Source: Gammaproteobacteria bacterium (GTDB taxonomy: Bacteria > Pseudomonadota > Gammaproteobacteria > DSM-16500). Taken from it: a DNA stretch of 64,000 bases. The position numbers were made by a program, and so were the translations under genes. Position 1 is the stretch's first letter, and every line of letters begins with the position of its first letter. Positions 27,524 through 34,944 of this stretch are shown here, one piece after another. Where the stretch lies: the NCBI GenBank assembly GCA_021325575.1, contig JAJPGW010000005.1:1-64000 (forward strand), in the 5' to 3' direction. The notes beneath the pieces are model-generated. The model did no database searches. It was not told the origin of the DNA and saw only the letters and a program-made list of their open reading frames with translations.

Positions 27524-27896
27524 GTTTTATATCTTTTGATTGACTACTTTTATCACCACCACTTAATAAAATGACTATCGCCTCTTCATACTCTGCATAA
27601 TAGATTCTATAACCAGGCCCAAAATCCATCTTTAATTCGAATACACCTTCACCCACAGGCTTACGATCACCAAAATGACCTAATTCAAGTCTATCAAGTC
27701 TTCGTCTTATTCTTATTCTCATTCTTATTCTTATTCTTATTCTTATTCTTATTCTTATTCTTATTCTAATTCTAATTCTTAATCGCGTAACTGGATCTTT
27801 TAGATCATCAAGCCATTCTAAAAATGGAACTTTTCCTAATGGAGTGACATAATTCCGTAATAATTTATGATTTGTATTTTTCATATCTATTGTCAT
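27480..27896 (-). CDS. RelE/ParE-type toxin with an inserted Arg-Ile repeat
   Basis: This 138-aa protein belongs to the phage Gp49-like/HigB branch of the RelE superfamily (usual length about 100-115 aa), which degrades mRNA on the ribosome. Family segments are clear on both sides of an insertion: GKVPFLEWLDDLKDPVTRLRI before, and RRRLDRLELGHFGDRKPVGE then GVFELKMDFGPGYRIYYAEYE after, ending KDIKRAQYYWRELRER. Between them lie about 20-24 residues of alternating Arg-Ile encoded by 12 tandem hexamers. The frame is intact, so the repeat only lengthens a helix between the first two structural elements. Starts at 27896, 27884 and 27917 are possible; none has a strong ribosome binding site. The toxin may be inactive or altered. 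Confidence 0.85.
   Translation of the reverse strand: MTIDMKNTNHKLLRNYVTPLGKVPFLEWLDDLKDPVTRLRIRIRIRIRIRIRIRIRIRMRIRIRRRLDRLELGHFGDRKPVGEGVFELKMDFGPGYRIYYAEYEEAIVILLSGGDKSSQSKDIKRAQYYWRELRERSD
27705..27776. repeat. Hexanucleotide microsatellite, 12 units, inside a toxin gene
   Basis: The unit TCTTAT is repeated nine times exactly, with one TCTCAT variant (third unit) and two TCTAAT units at the end, 72 bases in total. Read on the reverse strand it is ATAAGA, giving Ile-Arg (Met-Arg for the variant). Because the unit is six bases, gain or loss of copies keeps the reading frame. Tracts like this change length by polymerase slippage. Confidence 0.97.
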
Positions 27897-27957
27897 ATAT
27901 AAAAGACAAATGGTCAATTAATATTAAATTGATGTTAATAAGGTTTTGGAGGATTTG

Positions 27958-28104
27958 ATGAAATCAACACTGAAAAGTAAGATATCCAAGATAGAACTGA
28001 AGGATTTTGATAATCTGATCTTGCAAGCAAGATTGGCAGCGAAAAAGGCGGGGCTTAAAAAGACTAATATAAAAAACTTAATAAAGAAAATAAGAAAAGG
28101 TTAA
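27958..28104 (+). CDS. Short antitoxin-like protein (AbrB-type C-terminal part)
   Basis: This 48-aa frame has a good GGAGG ribosome binding site 5 bases before the ATG. Its sequence FDNLILQARLAAKKAGLKKT, followed by a basic helix, matches the C-terminal tail of AbrB/VapB-type antitoxins that pair with PIN-domain toxins (consensus FDxLLxxARxAAKxAGLKxxD). The N-terminal AbrB DNA-binding half is missing, so it is either a naturally short antitoxin or a truncated remnant. The sequence immediately after it looks like the very end of a PIN toxin, which favours a remnant. Confidence 0.6.
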   Translation: MKSTLKSKISKIELKDFDNLILQARLAAKKAGLKKTNIKNLIKKIRKG

Positions 28105-28160
28105 AAATTTTAATCACGCCGAAGGATGTATTGATTGTGCAATTATTACCAATGCGCAAT
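28104..28160 (+). pseudogene. Possible remnant of a PIN-domain toxin C-terminus
   Basis: In the third forward frame directly after the antitoxin-like gene, the translation KILITPKDVLIVQ resembles the final strand of COG1569-type PIN toxins (xIVTPxxFL). No start codon or catalytic Asp is left. I read this as the end of a toxin whose body was deleted, leaving the antitoxin tail; the match is short, so confidence is low. Confidence 0.28.
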
Positions 28161-28166
28161 TTACTC

Positions 28167-28694
28167 TCAATTAACCAACTCCAATTTCACAATATTATCT
28201 TTATCTTCTGTCATCTCCCTAAAAAGATTCTTTGTAAAATTTCTACCGCTAATAAATCCAGTATTATAAGCAATTTTATACAGATCTAAATTATTCATTC
28301 TTTCAATAAGGATAATGTTATCGCAAATTTCTTCACCAGAAAGAATGCCTATGGTCGAATCATCTTTAATTTGGTAATGATTATTTCGTAAATGTTCATT
28401 TATTTTTAATAGGTTTCTTTTTTGATTACAAATAGTTTCTTGATTTACTATTTTAATCAAATCAACAGGATTTATATTTTGCAGAACCGCTTTATCATTT
28501 TTTATATCATCAAAACAAAACCGGACAAAAGAATGATCCCCATAAACCTTAAAGCAATAAATCATTTTTTTCGATTCAAAATCATAAAAATCTTCATCCA
28601 AAGAAAATTGATATTTCGGATTTAAATTTTTAAAATATAAAATTAATTTATTAATAAATTTATGAACGATCCCAAATTTGCGCCTTAGATACAT
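28167..28694 (-). CDS. Unknown protein, last gene of the S24-regulated operon
   Basis: This 175-aa protein from the ATG at 28694 overlaps the metallophosphoesterase stop by 35 bases. The longer frame to 28814 is inside that gene. A basic N-terminus (YLRRKFGIVHKFINKLILYFK) is followed by a mixed alpha/beta region with KMIYCFKVYGDHSFVRFCFDD and a C-terminal part with LDLYKIAYNTGFISGRNFTKN. I recognise no family. The composition is very rich in Asn, Ile and Lys, and the DNA is strongly AT-rich, unlike the flanking housekeeping genes, which suggests acquisition with its operon. Confidence 0.65.
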   Translation of the reverse strand: MYLRRKFGIVHKFINKLILYFKNLNPKYQFSLDEDFYDFESKKMIYCFKVYGDHSFVRFCFDDIKNDKAVLQNINPVDLIKIVNQETICNQKRNLLKINEHLRNNHYQIKDDSTIGILSGEEICDNIILIERMNNLDLYKIAYNTGFISGRNFTKNLFREMTEDKDNIVKLELVN

Positions 28695-29421
28695 ATTTAT
28701 TATTCTCAAAATGATATGTTTTATAACCGATTTTATTTTCAAACTTAGGCAGAGAAGCACCCTTAACCCATTGGATACATGTCGAAGGAGATGCTTCGAT
28801 AGTAATTTTTTCATTGTATTTTACAGAATAATCTCCATGAACATGACCACACATGATCATTTTGACTGGATAGTTTGAAATAATTTTCCAAAAACTATTT
28901 ACATTTTCAAGCATACACTTGTCTATCATGGGCGTTCCGATAGGTGCTGGTTGATGATGCATTACAATTGCTATAGACTGACAAACGCATTGATCTAATG
29001 ATTCTCTTAGATCACTTAACTCAAGCTCTGACAAAAAACCATAATCTGCTCCATCAAGTTTTGTATTTAAGAATATAAAATCCCAATAGTCCGTAGCTAA
29101 ATGCCTTGAATAAATAAATTGTTTGCTTTCCATAAAGACTTTCGAAACAGTGGTAAAACAATCATGATTTCCTGGAATCCAATAGATATTTTTATTCGTG
29201 TCGCTTAGCGAATCCACTATTCGTTGATAGGATTCTTTGGACTCATCTTGAGATAAATCACCTGTTAAAAAAATAGCATCAGCGTCATGCAGTTCCTCAT
29301 TTTTAATTCGCTTAATGACGTGATTAAATGTTTTATTCGTCTGCACATCCAACATTAAAGAATCATCCTTAAAAAGATGGCAGTCTGTAATCTGTACCAC
29401 TTTAAATTTTTTATTTTGCAT
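28660..29421 (-). CDS. Metallophosphoesterase, CpdA-like class III phosphodiesterase
   Basis: The 253-aa protein has all five calcineurin-type metal-binding motifs in order: DCH in QITDCHLF, GDLSQDE, GNHD in WIPGNHDCF, H in VMHHQPAP and GHVHGDYS. This set, with the spacing and size, is that of CpdA/Icc cyclic-nucleotide phosphodiesterases. Whether it hydrolyses cAMP, another cyclic nucleotide or another phosphoester cannot be told. The ATG at 29421 overlaps the end of the VUT gene by 11 bases and has AGGA about 10 bases upstream; the extra upstream frame to 29505 is the VUT gene in another frame. Confidence 0.9.
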   Translation of the reverse strand: MQNKKFKVVQITDCHLFKDDSLMLDVQTNKTFNHVIKRIKNEELHDADAIFLTGDLSQDESKESYQRIVDSLSDTNKNIYWIPGNHDCFTTVSKVFMESKQFIYSRHLATDYWDFIFLNTKLDGADYGFLSELELSDLRESLDQCVCQSIAIVMHHQPAPIGTPMIDKCMLENVNSFWKIISNYPVKMIMCGHVHGDYSVKYNEKITIEASPSTCIQWVKGASLPKFENKIGYKTYHFENNKYVSKAQIWDRS

Positions 29422-30115
29422 AGATATTTTTTCCTGTTGTTTCAGGTGTAAATACATTGGCTGGATTGTAAGAAATTCCATAATCAAAATAATCGATTTG
29501 TTCAATTTTTTTAATTGATTTTGTTAAATATGCACATAATGGAAATAGCAAGGTAGCCATAATTATTTTGTAAACCCAGGTATCAAAAGCAATAGTTTCA
29601 ATTTTTGCAATTGTAAATTGATCATAAAAATTAATTGGATATGAAATAGAGACCAGTATGGCGCTACCAAGAATATTTGAAATCATAAAACGTAGCATGA
29701 AAATTTTTCCATACATGTAAATTTTTAATTTAGAAATAATTAGACTGTTTATAAAGTAAGATATTGGAATTGAAATACAACTCCCAATCAAAACTCTCCA
29801 TACATTATGATAGAGATCCCGATATAGGATTGCTGTTGTTGAGCTTTCCGGGGACGGTAAAAGTACAAATAAATTTATCGTTAACACGAAAATAATATTA
29901 CATATCATCTGCACCCAAATAATTCTGCCCGCTAGTTTATAACCATAAACTTCTGTGGTAATACTCAAGAGAAAAAAACTAAATGAATAAATAAGTCCAC
30001 TAGCAGCAAAATCATAGCCTGCGATGCTTACAGCCTTAAATGTTAATGCATCACATAAGGCCATTATTATAATTATTAACCCAACCAACAAACCATATAA
30101 TTTTAAATTATTCAT
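29411..30115 (-). CDS. VUT/YhhQ-family queuosine-precursor transporter-like protein
   Basis: This 234-aa membrane protein has six predicted helices. The family features are visible in the first third: DALTFKAVSIAGYDFAASGL then SITTEVYGYKLAGRIIWVQ, where the E-V-Y-G motif is diagnostic of the VUT (vitamin uptake transporter, PF02592) group that includes YhhQ, the importer of queuosine precursors. The C-terminus ends in a polar tail. It is co-transcribed with the repressor gene before it (16-base gap) and overlaps the phosphoesterase after it. No queuosine synthesis gene is nearby, so the cargo is open. Confidence 0.85.
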   Translation of the reverse strand: MNNLKLYGLLVGLIIIIMALCDALTFKAVSIAGYDFAASGLIYSFSFFLLSITTEVYGYKLAGRIIWVQMICNIIFVLTINLFVLLPSPESSTTAILYRDLYHNVWRVLIGSCISIPISYFINSLIISKLKIYMYGKIFMLRFMISNILGSAILVSISYPINFYDQFTIAKIETIAFDTWVYKIIMATLLFPLCAYLTKSIKKIEQIDYFDYGISYNPANVFTPETTGKNIYAK

Positions 30116-30130
30116 GCTTTTACTTTATTA

Positions 30131-30784
30131 TTATTCAAAAAAATTTTGTATTGCTTTGATTACAACACCATGAATGGTGAAATTCTTACTTTTAATTACA
30201 TCTTTTCCAATAATTTCTGATAACGGACTGAAAAAAAATGTTTCATCTTCAATAAAAACCCTTCTAAAACATGGAAGATGTTGATTGAATTGCACAAGTA
30301 CAATATCTCCATCCTTTACAAGTAATCCCGGACTAACGATAAAAATAGTACCTTTTTCAAAAATGGGTGCCAATGAGTTGTTTGATAACTTGATAGCAAA
30401 ACAATTATTTTTATTTTGTTGATCTAACTGAACCATGATGGATTTATTTGGCTTATAAGACTTATTTAAAAAGTCTGCTGCATTATTAAATTCAAGTAAA
30501 GGTACTTCATAAGCTGAACGAGTATTTATGGAGTCTAAATTAATCTCACCCTCGGTTAGTTGCCCAATTGACACTCCAAAAAATTCTGCTAATACCTGCA
30601 AAGTTGATAGAGTAGGATTTCCTGCGCCTTTTTTCAAACTATTTATTGTCGTAACAGCTATACCAGTGAGTTTACATATATCAGAGGTATCTATATTTTT
30701 CTGATGCATAAGGCGACGCAAATTTCCGGATAGAAACCGAATACTTACATCACCAGTAATTTTTGTAATTGATTCACTTGACAT
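30131..30784 (-). CDS. XRE/S24-type repressor without cleavage dyad
   Basis: The 217-aa protein combines an N-terminal helix-turn-helix (LRRLMHQKNIDTSDICKLTG followed by TINSLKKGAGNPTLSTLQVL, residues ~23-60) with a C-terminal LexA/CI-like S24 fold (~95-215: FAIKLSNNSLAPIFEKGTIF, DGDIVLVQFNQHLPCFRRVF). The position of the catalytic Ser is kept (NNSLAP for the usual GDSMxP), but the Lys of the dyad appears to be Arg (FRRV), and no Ala-Gly cleavage site is evident. This suggests a repressor that senses a ligand or partner rather than one that self-cleaves. It is first in an operon of four genes. A perfect 36-bp palindrome starts 23 bases before its ATG. Confidence 0.88.
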   Translation of the reverse strand: MSSESITKITGDVSIRFLSGNLRRLMHQKNIDTSDICKLTGIAVTTINSLKKGAGNPTLSTLQVLAEFFGVSIGQLTEGEINLDSINTRSAYEVPLLEFNNAADFLNKSYKPNKSIMVQLDQQNKNNCFAIKLSNNSLAPIFEKGTIFIVSPGLLVKDGDIVLVQFNQHLPCFRRVFIEDETFFFSPLSEIIGKDVIKSKNFTIHGVVIKAIQNFFE

Positions 30785-30806
30785 AAAATTTTTTAAAAAT
30801 TATCCT

Positions 30807-30842
30807 AAACTATATAATGTTTATTAAAACATTATATAGTTT
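30807..30842. promoter_or_regulatory. Perfect 36-bp palindrome, probable repressor operator
   Basis: AAACTATATAATGTTT (30807-30822) and its exact reverse complement AAACATTATATAGTTT (30827-30842) flank the spacer ATTA. Sixteen-base perfect arms right in front of an XRE/S24 repressor gene are the expected form of its own operator. TATAAT-like -10 sequences lie inside the arms, so binding would block transcription. It also lies in the 289-base gap shared with the divergent gene at 31074, whose promoter it might affect. Confidence 0.8.
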
Positions 30843-31073
30843 TATTTGTTTATAAAAAACTATTTTGTTTTGATTTTTGGGAATTTACCAGATTTATCTG
30901 TTTTTAAAAAGCAATTTAAATATTTCAGGTAATAATTTAATCATCATCACTTTTAAGCTAAATTTTAAACACAATCTAGTCAAATAATGAATTAAAACAT
31001 CTGCACAAGTATTTTATAGGAAAGGAAAAAATTTTAATGTTTTTAATTTGAATCTAACCAGGAGGATATATTA

Positions 31074-31520
31074 ATGAACTGTGCTAACCCTCAAATTACT
31101 TTTAAATCCCGCTATAACAACGAACGCAAATTACTTAAAGCCTACTTGATCAGTAATTTATACAAATTATTTTACAATTTATTTCAGAAAAAATTTCAAC
31201 GTGATTTTGGTATTAATTTTAACTTAACGATGGAGTGTTACGCTGTGGATAGGAAAATTATACAAATATTAATTCATGAAATTATTGAAACAAAAGAATA
31301 TACATTAGAGGGGATCGCCAGCTATACCAGAATACCACTAGATATTATAGTAGATGCAGCTAGCGGAACCTATACCCAACTTTCTATAACCCCATGGGCT
31401 CGGATCGTTGATCTTTATATGCAAGTTAAACCAGAAGTCTCTAAATACTTTTTTGATAAGTTGGTTGAGGCGCGAGAAAAACATCATTTCTGCCTATCAT
31501 TGTTTCTTAATGATGCTTAA
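31074..31520 (+). CDS. Small HTH-like protein of unknown function
   Basis: This 148-aa protein has an excellent GGAGG ribosome binding site upstream of its ATG. The central part (QILIHEIIETKEYTLEGIAS, then YTRIPLDIIVDAASG, residues ~62-100) has the pattern of a lambda-repressor-like helix-turn-helix, with a C-terminal helical region (WARIVDLYMQVKPEVSKYFF). I recognise it as a general type seen in Legionella-like genomes but know no defined function. It is divergent from the S24 operon across 289 bases of AT-rich DNA and could be a second regulator of that locus or a stand-alone gene. Confidence 0.7.
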   Translation: MNCANPQITFKSRYNNERKLLKAYLISNLYKLFYNLFQKKFQRDFGINFNLTMECYAVDRKIIQILIHEIIETKEYTLEGIASYTRIPLDIIVDAASGTYTQLSITPWARIVDLYMQVKPEVSKYFFDKLVEAREKHHFCLSLFLNDA

Positions 31521-31697
31521 ATTTCTATCATAAAAAGCCTGGGGTTATTGATAGGGATACCAGTTCCCCCGGCAATTCTCAATTGGCCACTTCAGCACCA
31601 AGCCCTCCTTATCTATATACTGTGATTAAAATAAACAAACCCAATGATTTTTCCCAAAACTACAGTATAATCTTCCCTCTTTTCAGGAAAAGTAACC

Positions 31698-31994
31698 ATG
31701 ACCCTAACCGCCGCCGATGTCAAAAAAATAGCCCATCTGGCCCGACTCAATATGTCGGAAGACGATATAGCATTTTATACGCCGCAGTTATCCAATATCC
31801 TGCATTTTGTGGAACAAATGAATCAATGCGATACCTCGCATATTGATCCTGTCGCCAATCCCTTGGATTTATCGCAACGGACACGACCGGATAAAGTGAC
31901 TGAACCAAACCAGCGTGAAGCATTCCAAAAAATTGCGCCTGAAGTTCAAGCCGGATTGTATTTAGTACCCAAAGTAATCGAGGATGAAGCATGA
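31698..31994 (+). CDS. gatC: Glu-tRNA(Gln)/Asp-tRNA(Asn) amidotransferase subunit C
   Basis: This 98-aa subunit is the usual size. It opens [20 protein letters not shown] and ends VPKVIEDEA, with the conserved VxxIAxLARL start and QxxxILxFVEQMxxxDTSxIxP middle. GatC clamps GatA to GatB. Its stop overlaps the gatA ATG by 4 bases. The organism thus uses tRNA-dependent amidation for Gln-tRNA and/or Asn-tRNA. An AGGAAAAG-type ribosome binding site precedes the ATG at 31698; TATAAT near 31662 is a plausible -10 box. Confidence 0.96.
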   Translation: MTLTAADVKKIAHLARLNMSEDDIAFYTPQLSNILHFVEQMNQCDTSHIDPVANPLDLSQRTRPDKVTEPNQREAFQKIAPEVQAGLYLVPKVIEDEA

Positions 31995-33436
31995 AGACTG
32001 TTGCTGAGTTGTCCCGTGATTTAGCGAGCAAAAAAATTTCCAGTGTGGAATTGACGAAACACTATCTTGATCGAATTAAAAAATTTGATAAAACGTTAAA
32101 TGCATTTATCACCGTCACCGAAGATCAAGCACTCGAAAATGCTAAAAAAGCCGATGAAAAACGCGCTAAAAGTGCAGCTGGCCCATTGACTGGTATTCCG
32201 CTCGCCCAAAAAGATATTTTCTGCACGTTAGGTGTTAAGACAACTTGCGGCTCAAAAATTCTTGATAATTTTATTTCACCGTACGATGCAACAACCGTAC
32301 AAAAATTTAATGATGCCGGTTTAGTGCTATTAGGCAAAACGAATATGGATGAATTCGCGATGGGTTCTTCCAATGAAAATAGTTTTTATGGTCCCGTAAA
32401 AAATCCCTGGGATTTAGAACGCGTTCCGGGTGGATCATCCGGTGGTTCTGCTGCAACAGTCGCCGCAGGATTAGCACCGGCTGCAACCGGCACAGACACC
32501 GGCGGTTCCATCAGACAACCCGCAGCACTCTGCGGAATTACTGGATTAAAACCAACGTATGGCCGTGTTTCTCGTTACGGCATGATTGCCTTCGCATCGA
32601 GTCTCGATCAAGGCGGCCTGATGACGCGCAGCGCCGAAGATGCAGCCCTTTTACTAAATGTCATGGCGGGATTCGATGAAAAAGATTCAACCAGCGTCGA
32701 CAAACCGGTTCCAGATTACACCAAAAAATTAAACAATTCGATCAAAGGATTGCGCATTGGTTTGCCGTCTGAATTTTTTAATCAAGGTTTAGATGCTGAC
32801 GTTGCTAAAGTTGTGCAAGCTGCAATCAAAGAATATGAAAAATTGGGCGCGAGTGTTCACGAAATTCATTTACCCAATACTAAATTATCCATTCCTGCAT
32901 ACTATGTAATTGCACCCGCAGAATGTTCTTCGAATTTAGCGCGTTTTGATGGCGTGCGTTACGGCTACCGTTGCAAAAATCCACAGGATCTCGAAGATTT
33001 ATACAAACGCTCACGCAGTGAAGGTTTCGGCGCTGAAGTCAAACGCCGTATCATGATCGGTACCTACGCACTTTCTGCCGGTTATTACGATGCTTATTAT
33101 TTACAGGCACAAAAAGTCCGCGGTTTGATTCGTCAGGATTTTTCAAAAGCATTTGAAAAAGTGGATGTGATTCTCGGACCAACTTCTCCGACTACTGCTT
33201 TTAAAATCGGCGAAAAAACGGCAGACCCAATCAGCATGTATTTATCCGATATTTATACGATCGCTGTAAATCTGGCTGGATTACCCGGCATGTCTATTCC
33301 ATGCGGTTTTGCAAAAAACTTACCCGTCGGCTTGCAACTCATCGGAAATTTATTTTCAGAAGAACAATTATTAACGGCCGCACACAACTATCAAAAAGTC
33401 ACAGACTGGCACACGAAACAACCGGAGGGCTTCTAA
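31991..33436 (+). CDS. gatA: Glu-tRNA(Gln)/Asp-tRNA(Asn) amidotransferase subunit A
   Basis: This 481-aa amidase releases ammonia from glutamine for the transamidation done by GatB. The amidase-signature catalytic triad Lys-cisSer-Ser is complete at K74 (LAQKDIF), S149 (PGGSSGGS) and S173 (DTGGSIRQP), with the same spacing as the characterised enzyme. It is full length. It lies in the gatC-gatA-gatB order with a 4-base overlap before and a 1-base gap after, so the three are one operon. Confidence 0.97.
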   Translation: MKTVAELSRDLASKKISSVELTKHYLDRIKKFDKTLNAFITVTEDQALENAKKADEKRAKSAAGPLTGIPLAQKDIFCTLGVKTTCGSKILDNFISPYDATTVQKFNDAGLVLLGKTNMDEFAMGSSNENSFYGPVKNPWDLERVPGGSSGGSAATVAAGLAPAATGTDTGGSIRQPAALCGITGLKPTYGRVSRYGMIAFASSLDQGGLMTRSAEDAALLLNVMAGFDEKDSTSVDKPVPDYTKKLNNSIKGLRIGLPSEFFNQGLDADVAKVVQAAIKEYEKLGASVHEIHLPNTKLSIPAYYVIAPAECSSNLARFDGVRYGYRCKNPQDLEDLYKRSRSEGFGAEVKRRIMIGTYALSAGYYDAYYLQAQKVRGLIRQDFSKAFEKVDVILGPTSPTTAFKIGEKTADPISMYLSDIYTIAVNLAGLPGMSIPCGFAKNLPVGLQLIGNLFSEEQLLTAAHNYQKVTDWHTKQPEGF

Positions 33437-33437
33437 A

Positions 33438-34874
33438 ATGGAATGGGAAACAGTCATTGGTTTGGAAGTTCACGCACAACTTTCTACAAAAAGTAAAATT
33501 TTTTCGGGCGCGGCCACTCAGTTTGGCGCAGAACCTAACACGCAAGCTTGTGCAATTGATTTAGGATTTCCAGGCGTTTTGCCGGTATTGAATGCCGAAG
33601 TCATTCGCATGGCAATCAAATTAGGGTTAGGCATCAATGCGGAAATCGCACCGCGTTCTGTTTTCGCGCGCAAAAATTATTTTTATCCGGATTTACCAAA
33701 AGGTTATCAAATCAGTCAATATGAATTGCCTATCGTGAAAAAAGGATTTTTAGATATTTTACTCGAAGATGGCAGCGTCAAACGCATCAACATTACTCGC
33801 GCTCACTTAGAAGAAGACGCCGGTAAATCCTTACACGAAGATTTTCACGGCCAATCGGGTATCGATTTAAATCGTGCTGGCACACCGTTATTGGAAATCG
33901 TGTCAGAACCTGACATGCGATCTGCCAAAGAAGCCATTGCTTATTTAAAAGTATTGCACTCGCTGGTTCGCTATCTTGAAATTTGCGATGGCAATATGCA
34001 AGAAGGGTCCTTCCGTTGTGACGCGAACGTATCCGTTCGCAAAAAAGGCGACCCAAAATTCGGCACACGCACAGAATTAAAAAATTTAAATTCGTTCCGT
34101 TTTATCGAACGCGCCATCAATTTCGAAGTCGAGCGACAAATTGAATTGCTGGAAAGCGGCAAAAAAGTCACACAAGAAACGCGTTTATATGATCCGAATA
34201 AAAATGAAACTCGTTCGATGCGCGGTAAAGAAGAAGCGCACGATTATCGTTATTTTCCAGATCCGGATTTATTGCCTGTTGCAATTACGATGGATCAAAT
34301 CGAAAAAGTCCGCGCAGAACTCCCGGAACTTCCACAACAAAAACGCCAACGATTTATCGATGCCTATGCGCTCAGCTCTTACGATGCATCCGTGTTAGTT
34401 ACAAGCAAAGCGCTTGCTGATTATTTTGAAACCGTCGTCAAAGAATCTGGGAACCAACCCAAGTTAGCTGCCAACTGGGTCATGGGCGAATTATCCGGCG
34501 CGTTAAATAAAGCTAATTTAGAAATCACTGAAAGCCCAGTGACCGCCGCTCAACTTGGAAAATTAGTACAACGCATCGCCGATAATACAATCTCCGGCAA
34601 ATTGGCCAAAACCATTTTCGAAGCCATGTGGAATGGCGAAGGCGATGTCGATGCGATCATCGAAAAACGCGGATTAAAACAAGTCACCGATAGTTCTGCA
34701 ATCGAAGCATTAGTCGATAAAATTATCGCAGCGAATCCTGCACAGCTTGCCGATTACCGTGCTGGTAAAGACAAATTATTTGGCTATTTTGTAGGACAAG
34801 CCATGAAAGAATCCGGCGGCAAGATGAATCCACAACAATTAAATGAAGTGTTGAAAAAGAAATTGAACGCGTAA
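33438..34874 (+). CDS. gatB: Glu-tRNA(Gln)/Asp-tRNA(Asn) amidotransferase subunit B
   Basis: This 478-aa subunit activates the misacylated aminoacyl-tRNA with ATP and adds the ammonia channelled from GatA. Family features are the N-terminal [19 protein letters not shown], the [18 protein letters not shown] core, [20 protein letters not shown], and the C-terminal helical GatB/YqeY tRNA-binding domain (~330-478) ending with [20 protein letters not shown]. Length is normal. The next gene starts 70 bases downstream. Confidence 0.97.
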   Translation: MEWETVIGLEVHAQLSTKSKIFSGAATQFGAEPNTQACAIDLGFPGVLPVLNAEVIRMAIKLGLGINAEIAPRSVFARKNYFYPDLPKGYQISQYELPIVKKGFLDILLEDGSVKRINITRAHLEEDAGKSLHEDFHGQSGIDLNRAGTPLLEIVSEPDMRSAKEAIAYLKVLHSLVRYLEICDGNMQEGSFRCDANVSVRKKGDPKFGTRTELKNLNSFRFIERAINFEVERQIELLESGKKVTQETRLYDPNKNETRSMRGKEEAHDYRYFPDPDLLPVAITMDQIEKVRAELPELPQQKRQRFIDAYALSSYDASVLVTSKALADYFETVVKESGNQPKLAANWVMGELSGALNKANLEITESPVTAAQLGKLVQRIADNTISGKLAKTIFEAMWNGEGDVDAIIEKRGLKQVTDSSAIEALVDKIIAANPAQLADYRAGKDKLFGYFVGQAMKESGGKMNPQQLNEVLKKKLNA

Positions 34875-34944
34875 AACTGGATTAGCCTGTTTATTAAAAA
34901 GGAGATCATCTCAAAAGGAAAAATTAAAATAGGTATGTTGTGAT

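Noticed and set aside
27705-27776. CRISPR-like or satellite repeat array
   Set aside because: The units are six bases without spacers and lie inside an intact coding frame; it is a microsatellite.
30131-30784. Prophage repressor marking an integrated phage
   Set aside because: No phage structural, replication or integrase gene follows; the operon encodes a transporter and a phosphoesterase instead.
31583-31846. Forward 87-codon frame before gatC
   Set aside because: It is gatC read in another frame plus intergenic sequence.
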